Positions 50,312 to 57,794 of a stretch of DNA of 64,000 bases are shown here, piece by piece. The notes under the pieces were generated by a model. That model had not been told where the DNA came from and did not search any database. It saw only the letters and a program-made list of their open reading frames with translations. This DNA comes from Glycomyces sp040645615 (GTDB lineage: Bacteria > Actinomycetota > Actinomycetes > Mycobacteriales > Micromonosporaceae), in contig NZ_JBEYYO010000001.1 of NCBI RefSeq assembly GCF_040645615.1, positions 186,001 through 250,000 on the forward strand, in the 5' to 3' direction. Made by a program: the position numbers and the translations under genes. The stretch's first letter is position 1; each line of letters starts with the position of its first letter.

Positions 50312-50905
50312 CTACCCGTAGGCGAGGTAGCGGCCCGGCTTTCCGGGCTCCTCGACCGTGAAGCGCAGTTCGAGGTCGGTTCGAGCGATGAGCGCGACCT
50401 GCTGTGTGAACAGTTCGCTGGTCATGAACAGGTGCCCGTCGAGCCGCCAGTCCCGGGCCAGCCACTCCCCGAGCGTGTCGAGCAGGCCCCGGTCGAAGGC
50501 CGTGCCGAGCAGGGGCCTGCGGACCCAGTAGTAGATCGCCGCCTGGTAGTCGTCCCAGCGGTGCCCGCCTGCCGGAGTGATGGTCGCGGCCTTGAACGCG
50601 CGAGTGTCGGTCGGCATGAAGTAGACGCAGCCGAGGCACTCGGTCCCGGCCGGGTCGGTCACGGTATAGGTGAACGCCCGGCCCTCGGCATGGCGCTCCT
50701 CCAGCATGACCAGGTCCTCCCGGTTGGCGGCGACCGTGAAGTCCTCCGCCGGCCAGCCCGTCTGCTCCCAGCCGAGCAGGTACTCCCGACTCTCCATCAC
50801 CGCCGCGTAGTCCATCTCGGCATCGGCGGCCGTGATCGGGCGAAGCACGAAGCCGTCCCCGGCCAGACCGCTCGGAACCTCCTGGGACGCAAGGTCGAAG
50901 GCCAT
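50312..50905 (-). CDS. GNAT-fold acetyltransferase-like protein
   Basis: A 197-residue protein: FVLRPITAADAEMDYAAVMESREYLLGWEQTGWPAEDF, FTYTVTDPAGTECLGCVYFMP, then QAAIYYWVRRPLLGTAFDRGLL. The layout is GNAT-like, but the acetyl-CoA loop R-x-x-G-x-G is not visible, so catalysis is doubtful. The ATG at 50905 has GGGAGGA 4-5 nt upstream. Downstream of the tRNA and its terminator, transcribed away from it. Confidence 0.75.
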   Translation of the reverse strand: MAFDLASQEVPSGLAGDGFVLRPITAADAEMDYAAVMESREYLLGWEQTGWPAEDFTVAANREDLVMLEERHAEGRAFTYTVTDPAGTECLGCVYFMPTDTRAFKAATITPAGGHRWDDYQAAIYYWVRRPLLGTAFDRGLLDTLGEWLARDWRLDGHLFMTSELFTQQVALIARTDLELRFTVEEPGKPGRYLAYG

Positions 50906-50964
50906 GGCTTCCTCCCGAATCGTCGGCGAATCCCCAACGAGCGCATAGCACCCGAGAACATCAA

Positions 50965-50996
50965 AACCCGCACAGGCGCCAGACGCTGTGCGGGTT
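50965..50996 (-). terminator. Intrinsic terminator of the tRNA gene
   Basis: Read on the minus strand, AACCCGCACAG (complement at 50986-50996) and CTGTGCGGGTT (50965-50975) make an 11-bp perfect stem, followed by TTTTGATG. A proper Rho-independent terminator, starting about 8 nt after the tRNA 3' end. Confidence 0.8.
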
Positions 50997-51003
50997 GGTG
51001 ACG

Positions 51004-51077
51004 TAGCCCGGGTGGGATTCGAACCCACACTGTACGGGTTTTGAATCCGTCTTCTCTGCCAGTTGGAATACCGGGCC
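51004..51077 (-). tRNA. tRNA, anticodon CAA (Leu) with short variable loop
   Basis: Minus-strand cloverleaf of 74 nt: acceptor GGCCCGG/CCGGGCT with a G-U first pair, T arm GTGGG-TTCGAAT-CCCAC, and an anticodon arm ACGGA-TTCAAAA-CCCGT with anticodon CAA and an A-C mismatch at the inner pair. The variable loop is only 5 nt, where Leu tRNAs normally have a long arm. CCA is not encoded. A CAA anticodon tRNA of 74 nt near pdtaR and polA is known in mycobacteria (leuT, by recollection), so identity as Leu is usual but structurally odd. Confidence 0.8.
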
Positions 51078-51203
51078 GTGGCCGGGCCGCTGGGGCCTGG
51101 TCGGTGCATATGGTACCCCTGGGGCGAGGCGGCCGATGTTTGGGCCCTGCCGTCCGAAACGCTCGGCATAGGCAGGTGCGGACGCAGTCGGCTGCGGCTA
51201 AGC

Positions 51204-51209
51204 TAGCGT
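51204..51209 (+). promoter_or_regulatory. -10 box upstream of pdtaR
   Basis: TAGCGT lies 6 nt before an in-frame GTG at 51216. That spacing would allow leaderless translation from 51216, or a 60-nt leader to the ATG at 51276. Confidence 0.45.
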
Positions 51210-51275
51210 CCTGGTGTGCCTGTTTCGCCGCACGCCCTACCTACCGTCCAGACGCGTATGAAAGGTACGGACCGC

Positions 51276-51893
51276 ATGACGAGCAAGGCCGCCGAGGAGC
51301 CGCGCAAGCGCGTGCTCATCGCCGAAGACGAGGGGCTCATCCGCCTCGACCTGGCCGAGATGCTCACCGAGGAAGGCTATGAGGTCGTAGCCGAGGCCGC
51401 CGACGGCGAAGCCGCCGTCCGCCTCGCCCAAGAGCACCAGCCCGACCTGGTGATCTGCGATATCCAGATGCCGATCATGGACGGACTCCAGGCAGCCGAG
51501 AAGATCGTGTCCGCGCGCATCGCGCCGGTCGTGATCCTCACCGCCTTCAGCCAGCGCGACCTCATCGCCAGGGCCCAGTCGGCCGGGGCCATGGCGTACC
51601 TCGTCAAGCCCTTCCAGAAGTCCGACCTCGTGCCCGCCATCGAGCTCTCGCTCACGCGCTTCGCCGAGATGACCGCCCTGGAGAACGAGGTCGCGAACCT
51701 CACCGAGCGGCTCGAGGTCCGCAAGCTCGTGGACCGCGCCAAGGGCCTGCTCATGACCCAGTACGGGATGCCCGAGCCGGACGCGTTCCGCTGGATCCAG
51801 CGCGCCGCGATGGACCACCGCCTCTCAATGCGCGCCGTCGCCGAGCGCGTCATCGCCGAAGCGGAGCAGAAGGAAGCCCAGGAAGCCGAATAG
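51276..51893 (+). CDS. pdtaR: ANTAR-domain response regulator (PdtaR)
   Basis: A 205-residue two-domain regulator. The receiver (about 12-130) has RVLIAEDEGLIRLDLAEML, DLVICDIQMPIMDG with the phosphoacceptor Asp, ILTAFSQRD, and YLVKPFQKS. The C-terminal ANTAR domain (about 140-200) with LVDRAKGLLMTQYGMPEPDAFRWIQRAAMD binds RNA hairpins. With PdtaS it forms a cytosolic system of antitermination in Actinobacteria; pdtaS is not in the window. Rv1626 has the same length and neighbours. An alternative GTG at 51216 adds 20 residues. Confidence 0.94.
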   Translation: MTSKAAEEPRKRVLIAEDEGLIRLDLAEMLTEEGYEVVAEAADGEAAVRLAQEHQPDLVICDIQMPIMDGLQAAEKIVSARIAPVVILTAFSQRDLIARAQSAGAMAYLVKPFQKSDLVPAIELSLTRFAEMTALENEVANLTERLEVRKLVDRAKGLLMTQYGMPEPDAFRWIQRAAMDHRLSMRAVAERVIAEAEQKEAQEAE

Positions 51894-51909
51894 GCGAACC
51901 CGGTACTCG

Positions 51910-51941
51910 AACGGCCCGCGGCCCCCAGGCCGCGGGCCGTT
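51910..51941 (+). terminator. Hairpin terminator after pdtaR
   Basis: AACGGCCCGCGGCC (51910-51923) and GGCCGCGGGCCGTT (51928-51941), 14-bp perfect stem, CCCA loop. Confidence 0.7.
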
Positions 51942-51988
51942 CCGCGTCCCCGGGCCACGCCGTCCCCGGGTTTGTCACACGCACTCGA

Positions 51989-51994
51989 TAGGCT
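51989..51994 (+). promoter_or_regulatory. Leaderless -10 box of polA
   Basis: TAGGCT lies 7 nt before the GTG at 52002. No Shine-Dalgarno is present (CGGGGGC). Confidence 0.5.
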
Positions 51995-52001
51995 CGGGGG
52001 C

Positions 52002-54701
52002 GTGACCGCTTCCGAATCGCGCCTGCTCCTGATCGACGGCCATTCCATGGCCTTCCGCGCCTTCTTCGCGCTTCCCGCCGAGAAGTTCGCCACCGACGAC
52101 GGCCAAGTCACGAACGCCGTCTACGGCTTCGCGTCGATGCTCATCAACCTGCTCAAGGCCGAGGAGCCCTCGCACGTCGCGGTCGCCTTCGACGTCTCCC
52201 GCCGCTCCTTCCGCACCGAGGAGTACGCCGCCTACAAGGACGGCCGCGGCGAGACCCCCGAGGAGTTCAAGGGCCAGATCCCGATCATCCAGGAACTCCT
52301 CGACGCGTTCGGGATCCCTTGGCTCACCAAGGAGAACTACGAGGCCGACGACATCATCGCCACCCTCGCCACCCGGGCCGAGGCCGCCGGGCTCGCGACC
52401 CTCATCTCCTCGGGGGACCGGGACGCGATCCAGCTCGTCAACGACTCGGTGACCCTCCTCTACCCGGTCAAGGGCGTCACCGAACTCGCCCGCTACAACC
52501 CGGCCGCCGTGGAGGAGAAGTACGGCGTCACCCCCGAGCGCTACCGGGACCTCGCCGCGCTGGTGGGGGAGAAGGCCGATAACCTCCCCGGCGTCCCCGG
52601 CGTGGGCCCCAAGACCGCCGCCAAGTGGATCGCCAAGTACGGCTCGATCGACGGCCTGGTCGCCAAGGCCGACGAGCTCACCGGCAAGGCCGGGCAGAGC
52701 CTGCGCGACCACCTCGACGACGTGCTGCGCAACCACCGCCTCAACAACCTCGTGCGCGACCTCGAACTCGACCGCGACGTGCCCGACCTCGCCTGGGAGG
52801 GCTGGTCGGTCGCCGAGACCAACCGCCTCTTCGACGCCCTCCAGTTCCGCGCCCTCGGCGAGCGCCTCAACGCAGGCCTCGCCCAGAAGGCCGTCGGCGC
52901 GGTGGCCGCTCCCGCCGCCGAGGTCGCCAACGTCGAAGCCGCCGCGCTCGTCCCAGGCGGCCTGGCCGCCTGGCTCGACGCCCACACCGGTGACGTGGCG
53001 CTCGCGTTCTCGGGCACCTTCCTCTCCGGCGCGGGCTCCTTCGACTCGATCGCGCTCGCCGAAGGCGGCGAGGCGCTCTGGTTCGAGCCCGCGCAGCTCG
53101 ACGCCGTGGACGAGCGGGCCTGGGCCGACTGGCTCGCCGACCCCGCCCGCGGCAAGATCGTGCACGACGCGAAGGCGTTCCTGTGGGGCGCCGACGCCGC
53201 GGGCTGGCCCGAGGTCGCCGGCCTCAAGGCCGACACGGTGATCGCGGCCTACCTCCTCAAGCCCGAGCAGCGCTCGTACGCGCTCGGCGACCTCGCGATG
53301 CAGTTCCTGGGCCGCGAGCTCGACACCCCTGAGTCGCCCGCCGACGACGGCGCTCTGGTGGGCCTGGACGCGGCCATGTCCGACCGCTCCTCGCGCCTGG
53401 AGTCCGACGCGGCCGCCGCCGCGGCCATCGGGGAGCTCGCCGTCGAGCAGGCCCATCGCCTGAAGCAGCGCGAGCAGCTGCGCCTGGCCGACGAGATGGA
53501 GTACCCGCTGGTCGGGGTCCTGGCCCGCATGGAGATCCTGGGGATCGCCGCCGATGAAGGGCACTTCGCCGACATCGAGGCCTCGTTCGCCGCGCAGTCC
53601 AAGGAGGCCACCGACCGCGCCCACGAGATCGTGGGCCGCCCGTTCAACGTCGGCTCGCCCAAGCAGCTCCAGGAGATCCTCTTCGACGAGCTGGGGATGC
53701 CCAAGACCAAGCGCACCAAGACCGGGTATACCACGAACGCCGAGGCGCTCGGGCAGCTGTTCGCCAAGACCGGGCACCCGCTGCTGGAGCAACTGCTGCG
53801 CTTCCGCGACGTGGAGAAGCTCAAGCAGATCGTGGCCACGCTGCGGGCCACGATCCAGACCGACGGGCGCATCCACACCACGTTCCACCAGACCGTGGCC
53901 GCCACCGGCCGCCTCTCGTCCTCGGACCCGAACCTCCAGAACATCCCGGTCCGCTCCGAGGCCGGGCGCGACATCCGCGCCGGGTTCGTCGTCTCCGAGG
54001 GCTACGAGTCGCTCATGACGATCGACTACAGCCAGATCGAGATGCGCATCATGGCCAGCCTGACCGGCGACGAGGGCCTGATCGACGCGTTCGTCCAAGG
54101 CGAGGACATCCACCGGGCCGTGGCCGCGAAGGTCTTCTCCGTGGCCCCCGGCGAGGTCACCGCCGAGCACCGCCGCAAGATCAAGGCCATGTCCTACGGC
54201 CTGGCCTACGGCCTGTCCACCTACGGGCTCAGCCAGCAGCTGGCGATCTCCACCGAAGAGGCCCAGCAGCTCTCGAACGACTACTTCGACCGCTTCGGGA
54301 AGGTCCGCGACTACCTGCACCGGGTGGTCGAGGAGGCCCGCAAGACCGGCTACACCGAGACCATCATGGGCCGCCGCCGGTACTTCCCCGACCTCACCTC
54401 CGACAACCGCCAGCGCCGCGAGATGGCCGAGCGGGCCGCGCTCAACGCCCCCATCCAGGGCAGCGCCGCCGACATCATGAAGACCGCGATGCTCGGCGTC
54501 GACCGCGCCCTGCGCGAGTCCGGGCTCGCCTCGCGGGTCCTGCTCCAGGTCCACGACGAACTCGTCTGCGAGGTCGCGCCCGGCGAGGCCGACCGGCTCG
54601 AAGCGCTCGTGCGCGAGCAGATGTCGGGCGCCGCGCGGCTCGACGTGCCGCTCACCGTCTCGGCCGGGTTCGGCGACTCCTGGGAAGCGGCCGCGCACTG
54701 A
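52002..54701 (+). CDS. polA: DNA polymerase I
   Basis: An 899-residue repair and replication polymerase that removes RNA primers and fills gaps. The N-terminal 5'-3' exonuclease (about 1-290) begins SRLLLIDGHSMAFRAFFALP. The middle domain (about 310-500) lacks the Asp/Glu of a proofreading exonuclease, as usual in Actinobacteria. The polymerase domain has motif A DYSQIEMRIMA, motif B RRKIKAMSYGLAYG and motif C QVHDELV. GTG at 52002 is chosen for its leaderless -10. Between pdtaR and rpsA as in mycobacteria. Confidence 0.97.
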   Translation: MTASESRLLLIDGHSMAFRAFFALPAEKFATDDGQVTNAVYGFASMLINLLKAEEPSHVAVAFDVSRRSFRTEEYAAYKDGRGETPEEFKGQIPIIQELLDAFGIPWLTKENYEADDIIATLATRAEAAGLATLISSGDRDAIQLVNDSVTLLYPVKGVTELARYNPAAVEEKYGVTPERYRDLAALVGEKADNLPGVPGVGPKTAAKWIAKYGSIDGLVAKADELTGKAGQSLRDHLDDVLRNHRLNNLVRDLELDRDVPDLAWEGWSVAETNRLFDALQFRALGERLNAGLAQKAVGAVAAPAAEVANVEAAALVPGGLAAWLDAHTGDVALAFSGTFLSGAGSFDSIALAEGGEALWFEPAQLDAVDERAWADWLADPARGKIVHDAKAFLWGADAAGWPEVAGLKADTVIAAYLLKPEQRSYALGDLAMQFLGRELDTPESPADDGALVGLDAAMSDRSSRLESDAAAAAAIGELAVEQAHRLKQREQLRLADEMEYPLVGVLARMEILGIAADEGHFADIEASFAAQSKEATDRAHEIVGRPFNVGSPKQLQEILFDELGMPKTKRTKTGYTTNAEALGQLFAKTGHPLLEQLLRFRDVEKLKQIVATLRATIQTDGRIHTTFHQTVAATGRLSSSDPNLQNIPVRSEAGRDIRAGFVVSEGYESLMTIDYSQIEMRIMASLTGDEGLIDAFVQGEDIHRAVAAKVFSVAPGEVTAEHRRKIKAMSYGLAYGLSTYGLSQQLAISTEEAQQLSNDYFDRFGKVRDYLHRVVEEARKTGYTETIMGRRRYFPDLTSDNRQRREMAERAALNAPIQGSAADIMKTAMLGVDRALRESGLASRVLLQVHDELVCEVAPGEADRLEALVREQMSGAARLDVPLTVSAGFGDSWEAAAH

Positions 54702-54719
54702 CCGTGCGCGATCTCACCT

Positions 54720-54749
54720 CCGGGCCCGCCCCCCGCGGCGCGGGCCCGG
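54720..54749 (+). terminator. Hairpin terminator after polA
   Basis: CCGGGCCCGC (54720-54729) pairs exactly with GCGGGCCCGG (54740-54749). No T-tract. The 54750-54975 interval beyond holds the rpsA promoter area (TAATCT at 54821-54826 is a possible -10). Confidence 0.55.
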
Positions 54750-54975
54750 CGGCCGCCCCCTCGTCCGGTGTCGGTGGACACGAGGTCCGGCCCGGACTGG
54801 CGCGGGATTATCGCGCACGGTAATCTGGACTGGCCTGGGCATGTCCGCGTCCTCAGAATGGAGCAGGACGCATGCCAGCGGCGAAGGCGGCCCGGGAACG
54901 AACTGCGAGTATTCGCGTCTTGCGAGGGCGCGGGTGCGAGCCCACGATTCTTACGTATCCGGAGCACCAGCCCAC

Positions 54976-56478
54976 ATGACGAGCAGCATCGAGGCCACCT
55001 CGAGCAACGCTGAGAACAGCACGGTCGAAGAGACTTTTTCGGACGAGGAACTCCTCGCCGCGATCGACGCGACCATCAAATACTTCAATGACGGCGATAT
55101 CGTCGAAGGTACCGTCGTCAAGGTCGATCGGGATGAAGTCCTGCTCGACATCGGCTACAAGACCGAGGGCGTCATCCCCTCGCGCGAGCTGTCGATCAAG
55201 CACGACGTGGATCCCGAAGACGTCGTCTCTGTGGGCGACCACGTCGAGGCCCTCGTCCTCCAGAAGGAGGACAAGGAAGGCCGTCTGATCCTCTCGAAGA
55301 AGCGCGCCCAGTACGAGCGCGCCTGGGGCACCATCGAGAAGATCAAGGAAGAGGACGGCGTCGTCCGCGGCTCGGTCATCGAAGTGGTCAAGGGCGGTCT
55401 CATCCTCGACATCGGCCTGCGCGGCTTCCTGCCCGCGTCGCTGGTCGAGATGCGTCGTGTGCGCGACCTCCAGCCGTACGTGGGCCGTGAGCTCGAAGCC
55501 AAGATCATCGAGCTCGACAAGAACCGCAACAACGTGGTCCTGTCGCGTCGCGCCTGGCTGGAGCAGACCCAGTCCGAGGTCCGCACCGAGTTCCTGCACC
55601 AGCTGGCGAAGGGCCAGGTCCGCAAGGGCACGGTCTCCTCGATCGTCAACTTCGGCGCGTTCGTCGACCTCGGTGGGGTCGACGGCCTGGTCCACGTCTC
55701 CGAGCTGTCTTGGAAGCACATCGACCACCCGTCCGAGGTCGTCGAGGTCGGTCAGCCGGTCGAGGTCGAGGTCCTCGAGGTGGACCTGGACCGCGAGCGC
55801 GTCTCCCTGTCGCTGAAGGCGACCCAGGAAGACCCGTGGCGCCAGTTCGCCCGCACCCACGCGATCGGTCAGATCGTGCCGGGCAAGGTCACCAAGCTCG
55901 TCCCCTTCGGCGCGTTCGTGCGCGTCGAGGACGGCATCGAGGGCCTGGTGCACATCTCTGAGCTGGCCGAGCGCCACGTGGAGGTGCCCGAGCAGGTCGT
56001 CAAGGTCGGCTCCGACGCCATGGTCAAGGTCATCGACATCGACCTGGACCGCCGCCGGATCTCGCTCTCGCTCAAGCAGGCCAACGAGGCCTTCGTCGAG
56101 AACGAGGAGCAGTTCGACCCGACGCTGTACGGCATGGCCGCGCAGTACGACGACCAGGGCAACTACATCTACCCGGACGGTTTCGACTCCGAGACCGGCG
56201 AGTGGATGGAGGGCTTCGACGAGGCCCGCGAGGAGTGGGAGCGGCAGTACGCCGAGGCCCGCACCCGCTGGGAGGAGCACGGCAAGCAGATCGCCGAGCG
56301 CGTCATCACCGAGGCTCCCGCCAAGCCCGCCGAGGGCGAAGCCGCCCCCAAGGGCGACAAGGGCGGGGCCAAGAAGACGACCTCCGAGTCGAAGAAGTCC
56401 GCGCCGGCCGAGCCCCAGGGCACGCTGGCCACTGACGAGGCGCTCGCGGCTCTGCGCGAGAAGCTCGCCGGAAACTAA
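54976..56478 (+). CDS. rpsA: 30S ribosomal protein S1
   Basis: A 500-residue RNA-binding ribosomal protein with four S1 domains, the actinobacterial number (E. coli has six): about 36-105, 122-187, 208-276 and 293-362, for example IVEGTVVKVDRDEVLLDIGYKTEGVIP and VRKGTVSSIVNFGAFVDLGGVDGLVH. It helps mRNA binding to the 30S subunit. The Lys/Ala/Pro-rich tail from about 450 is disordered. Start at 54976 (MTSSIEATSSN) matches relatives; the frame open upstream is leader. Followed by a hairpin terminator. Confidence 0.97.
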   Translation: MTSSIEATSSNAENSTVEETFSDEELLAAIDATIKYFNDGDIVEGTVVKVDRDEVLLDIGYKTEGVIPSRELSIKHDVDPEDVVSVGDHVEALVLQKEDKEGRLILSKKRAQYERAWGTIEKIKEEDGVVRGSVIEVVKGGLILDIGLRGFLPASLVEMRRVRDLQPYVGRELEAKIIELDKNRNNVVLSRRAWLEQTQSEVRTEFLHQLAKGQVRKGTVSSIVNFGAFVDLGGVDGLVHVSELSWKHIDHPSEVVEVGQPVEVEVLEVDLDRERVSLSLKATQEDPWRQFARTHAIGQIVPGKVTKLVPFGAFVRVEDGIEGLVHISELAERHVEVPEQVVKVGSDAMVKVIDIDLDRRRISLSLKQANEAFVENEEQFDPTLYGMAAQYDDQGNYIYPDGFDSETGEWMEGFDEAREEWERQYAEARTRWEEHGKQIAERVITEAPAKPAEGEAAPKGDKGGAKKTTSESKKSAPAEPQGTLATDEALAALREKLAGN

Positions 56479-56509
56479 ACCTGTCACTCTTTAAACTGAC
56501 AGACCACTG

Positions 56510-56538
56510 CCCGTCCCAGGCCGTTCGCCTGGGGCGGG
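56510..56538 (+). terminator. Hairpin terminator after rpsA
   Basis: CCCGTCCCAGGC (56510-56521) pairs with GCCTGGGGCGGG (56527-56538) apart from one G-U-type position. TAGTGTTTTATC follows and includes the coaE -10. A smaller repeat CTGTCA/TGACAG flanks 56481-56502. Confidence 0.65.
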
Positions 56539-56544
56539 TAGTGT
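56539..56544 (+). promoter_or_regulatory. Leaderless -10 box of coaE
   Basis: TAGTGT lies 7 nt before the GTG at 56552, directly after the terminator stem. No Shine-Dalgarno is present. Confidence 0.45.
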
Positions 56545-56551
56545 TTTATCT

Positions 56552-57742
56552 GTGCTTAAAGTCGCATTGACCGGTGGCATCGGAGCCGGTAAGAGCACGG
56601 TCGCAGCGAAGCTGTCAGAGCTCGGGGCGAGCGTCATCGACGCTGACGCCCTGTCCCGCGAGGTGGTGGCCCCTGATACCGAGGGCCTCGCCGCGGTGGT
56701 CTCCCGCTTCGGTCCCGTAGTGCTCACCGCAGACGGCTCGCTCGACCGCGCCGCGCTCGCATCGCTCGTCTTCGACTCGGCCCCCGCGCGGGCCGAACTG
56801 GAGGCGATCGTGCACCCGCGCGTCCGAGCCCGTGCCCGAGAGATCACCGAGAACCTGCCCGAGGACGCCATAGTCGTCCAAGACATCCCGCTCCTGGCCG
56901 AGACCGGCCAGGCGCCCGGATTCCATCTCAACATCGCCGTCGAGGCCCCGCGCGAGCTGCGGCTCGAACGGCTCGCCGCGCGCGGCCTGTCCCGCGAGGA
57001 CGCCCTGCGCCGCATCGACGCCCAGGCCTCCGACGCCGAGCGGCGCGAGGTCTGCGACCTCGTCCTCGACAACCGGGACGACCTCCACGAACTCGAACGC
57101 CACGTGGCGATGCTGTGGAAGGAACGCATCCTCCCGTTCGCCGAGAACCTGCGCCTGGAGCGGGCCGAGATCCGGCCCGAGAAACTCCAGTTCGTCGAGT
57201 CCGACCCGGCCTGGCCGCACCGCTTCGAGCACCTGGCCGCGCGCCTGCGCCGCGTCATGGGCCCCAGCGCCGTCCGCATCGACCACGTCGGCTCCACGGC
57301 CGTGGCCGGGCTCCCCGCGAAGGACGTCATCGACATCCAGGTCACCGTGGTGTCCCTGCACATCGTGGACGCGTTCGCCGAGGCGCTCGGCGACGCCGGG
57401 TTCTTCGGGCGCATCCTGTTCGACTCGCCCAAACCCGAGTACCCGAACGTGGACGACTGGGAGAAGCGCTTCTATGGCTACGCCGACCCCGGCAACATCG
57501 CCCAGATCCACTTCCGCTCGATCGACAGCCCCGGACAGCGGTTCGCGCTGATGTTCCGCGACTGGCTGCGCGCCGATGCGGCCGCCCGCGCCGACTACGC
57601 CCAGGCCAAGGGCGTGCTCGCCGCGAAGGCCGACTCGGCGACCGACTACGCCGAACGCAAGGAGCCCTGGTTCGACCACGAGGGCTGGCCCCGCGCGAAC
57701 CGCTGGGCCGCCGAGACGAACTGGCACGCGCCGGTCTGCTGA
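56552..57742 (+). CDS. coaE: Dephospho-CoA kinase fused to GrpB/UPF0157 domain
   Basis: A 396-residue protein. Residues about 1-200 are dephospho-CoA kinase, the last step of CoA synthesis: P-loop ALTGGIGAGKSTVAAKL and the pattern DADALSREV, with RVRARAREI. Residues about 215-396 are a GrpB/UPF0157 domain (nucleotidyltransferase-like; VRIDHVGSTAVAGLPAKDVIDIQVTV, HFRSIDSPGQRFALMFRDWLR). The same fusion exists in mycobacterial CoaE. The GrpB part aids folding or activity in some studies. Ends in a long hairpin. Confidence 0.95.
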   Translation: MLKVALTGGIGAGKSTVAAKLSELGASVIDADALSREVVAPDTEGLAAVVSRFGPVVLTADGSLDRAALASLVFDSAPARAELEAIVHPRVRARAREITENLPEDAIVVQDIPLLAETGQAPGFHLNIAVEAPRELRLERLAARGLSREDALRRIDAQASDAERREVCDLVLDNRDDLHELERHVAMLWKERILPFAENLRLERAEIRPEKLQFVESDPAWPHRFEHLAARLRRVMGPSAVRIDHVGSTAVAGLPAKDVIDIQVTVVSLHIVDAFAEALGDAGFFGRILFDSPKPEYPNVDDWEKRFYGYADPGNIAQIHFRSIDSPGQRFALMFRDWLRADAAARADYAQAKGVLAAKADSATDYAERKEPWFDHEGWPRANRWAAETNWHAPVC

Positions 57743-57794
57743 CAGAGACGGGCGGGGCCCGGCCGAATCGGCCGGGCCCCGCACCGTCTCTGTC
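57741..57794. terminator. Long bidirectional hairpin terminator
   Basis: GACAGAGACGG and CCGTCTCTGTC flank an inner stem CGGGGCCCGGCCG/CGGCCGGGCCCCG, together over 20 bp. It begins inside the coaE stop codon and reaches the stop of the convergent lipoprotein gene. Confidence 0.75.
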
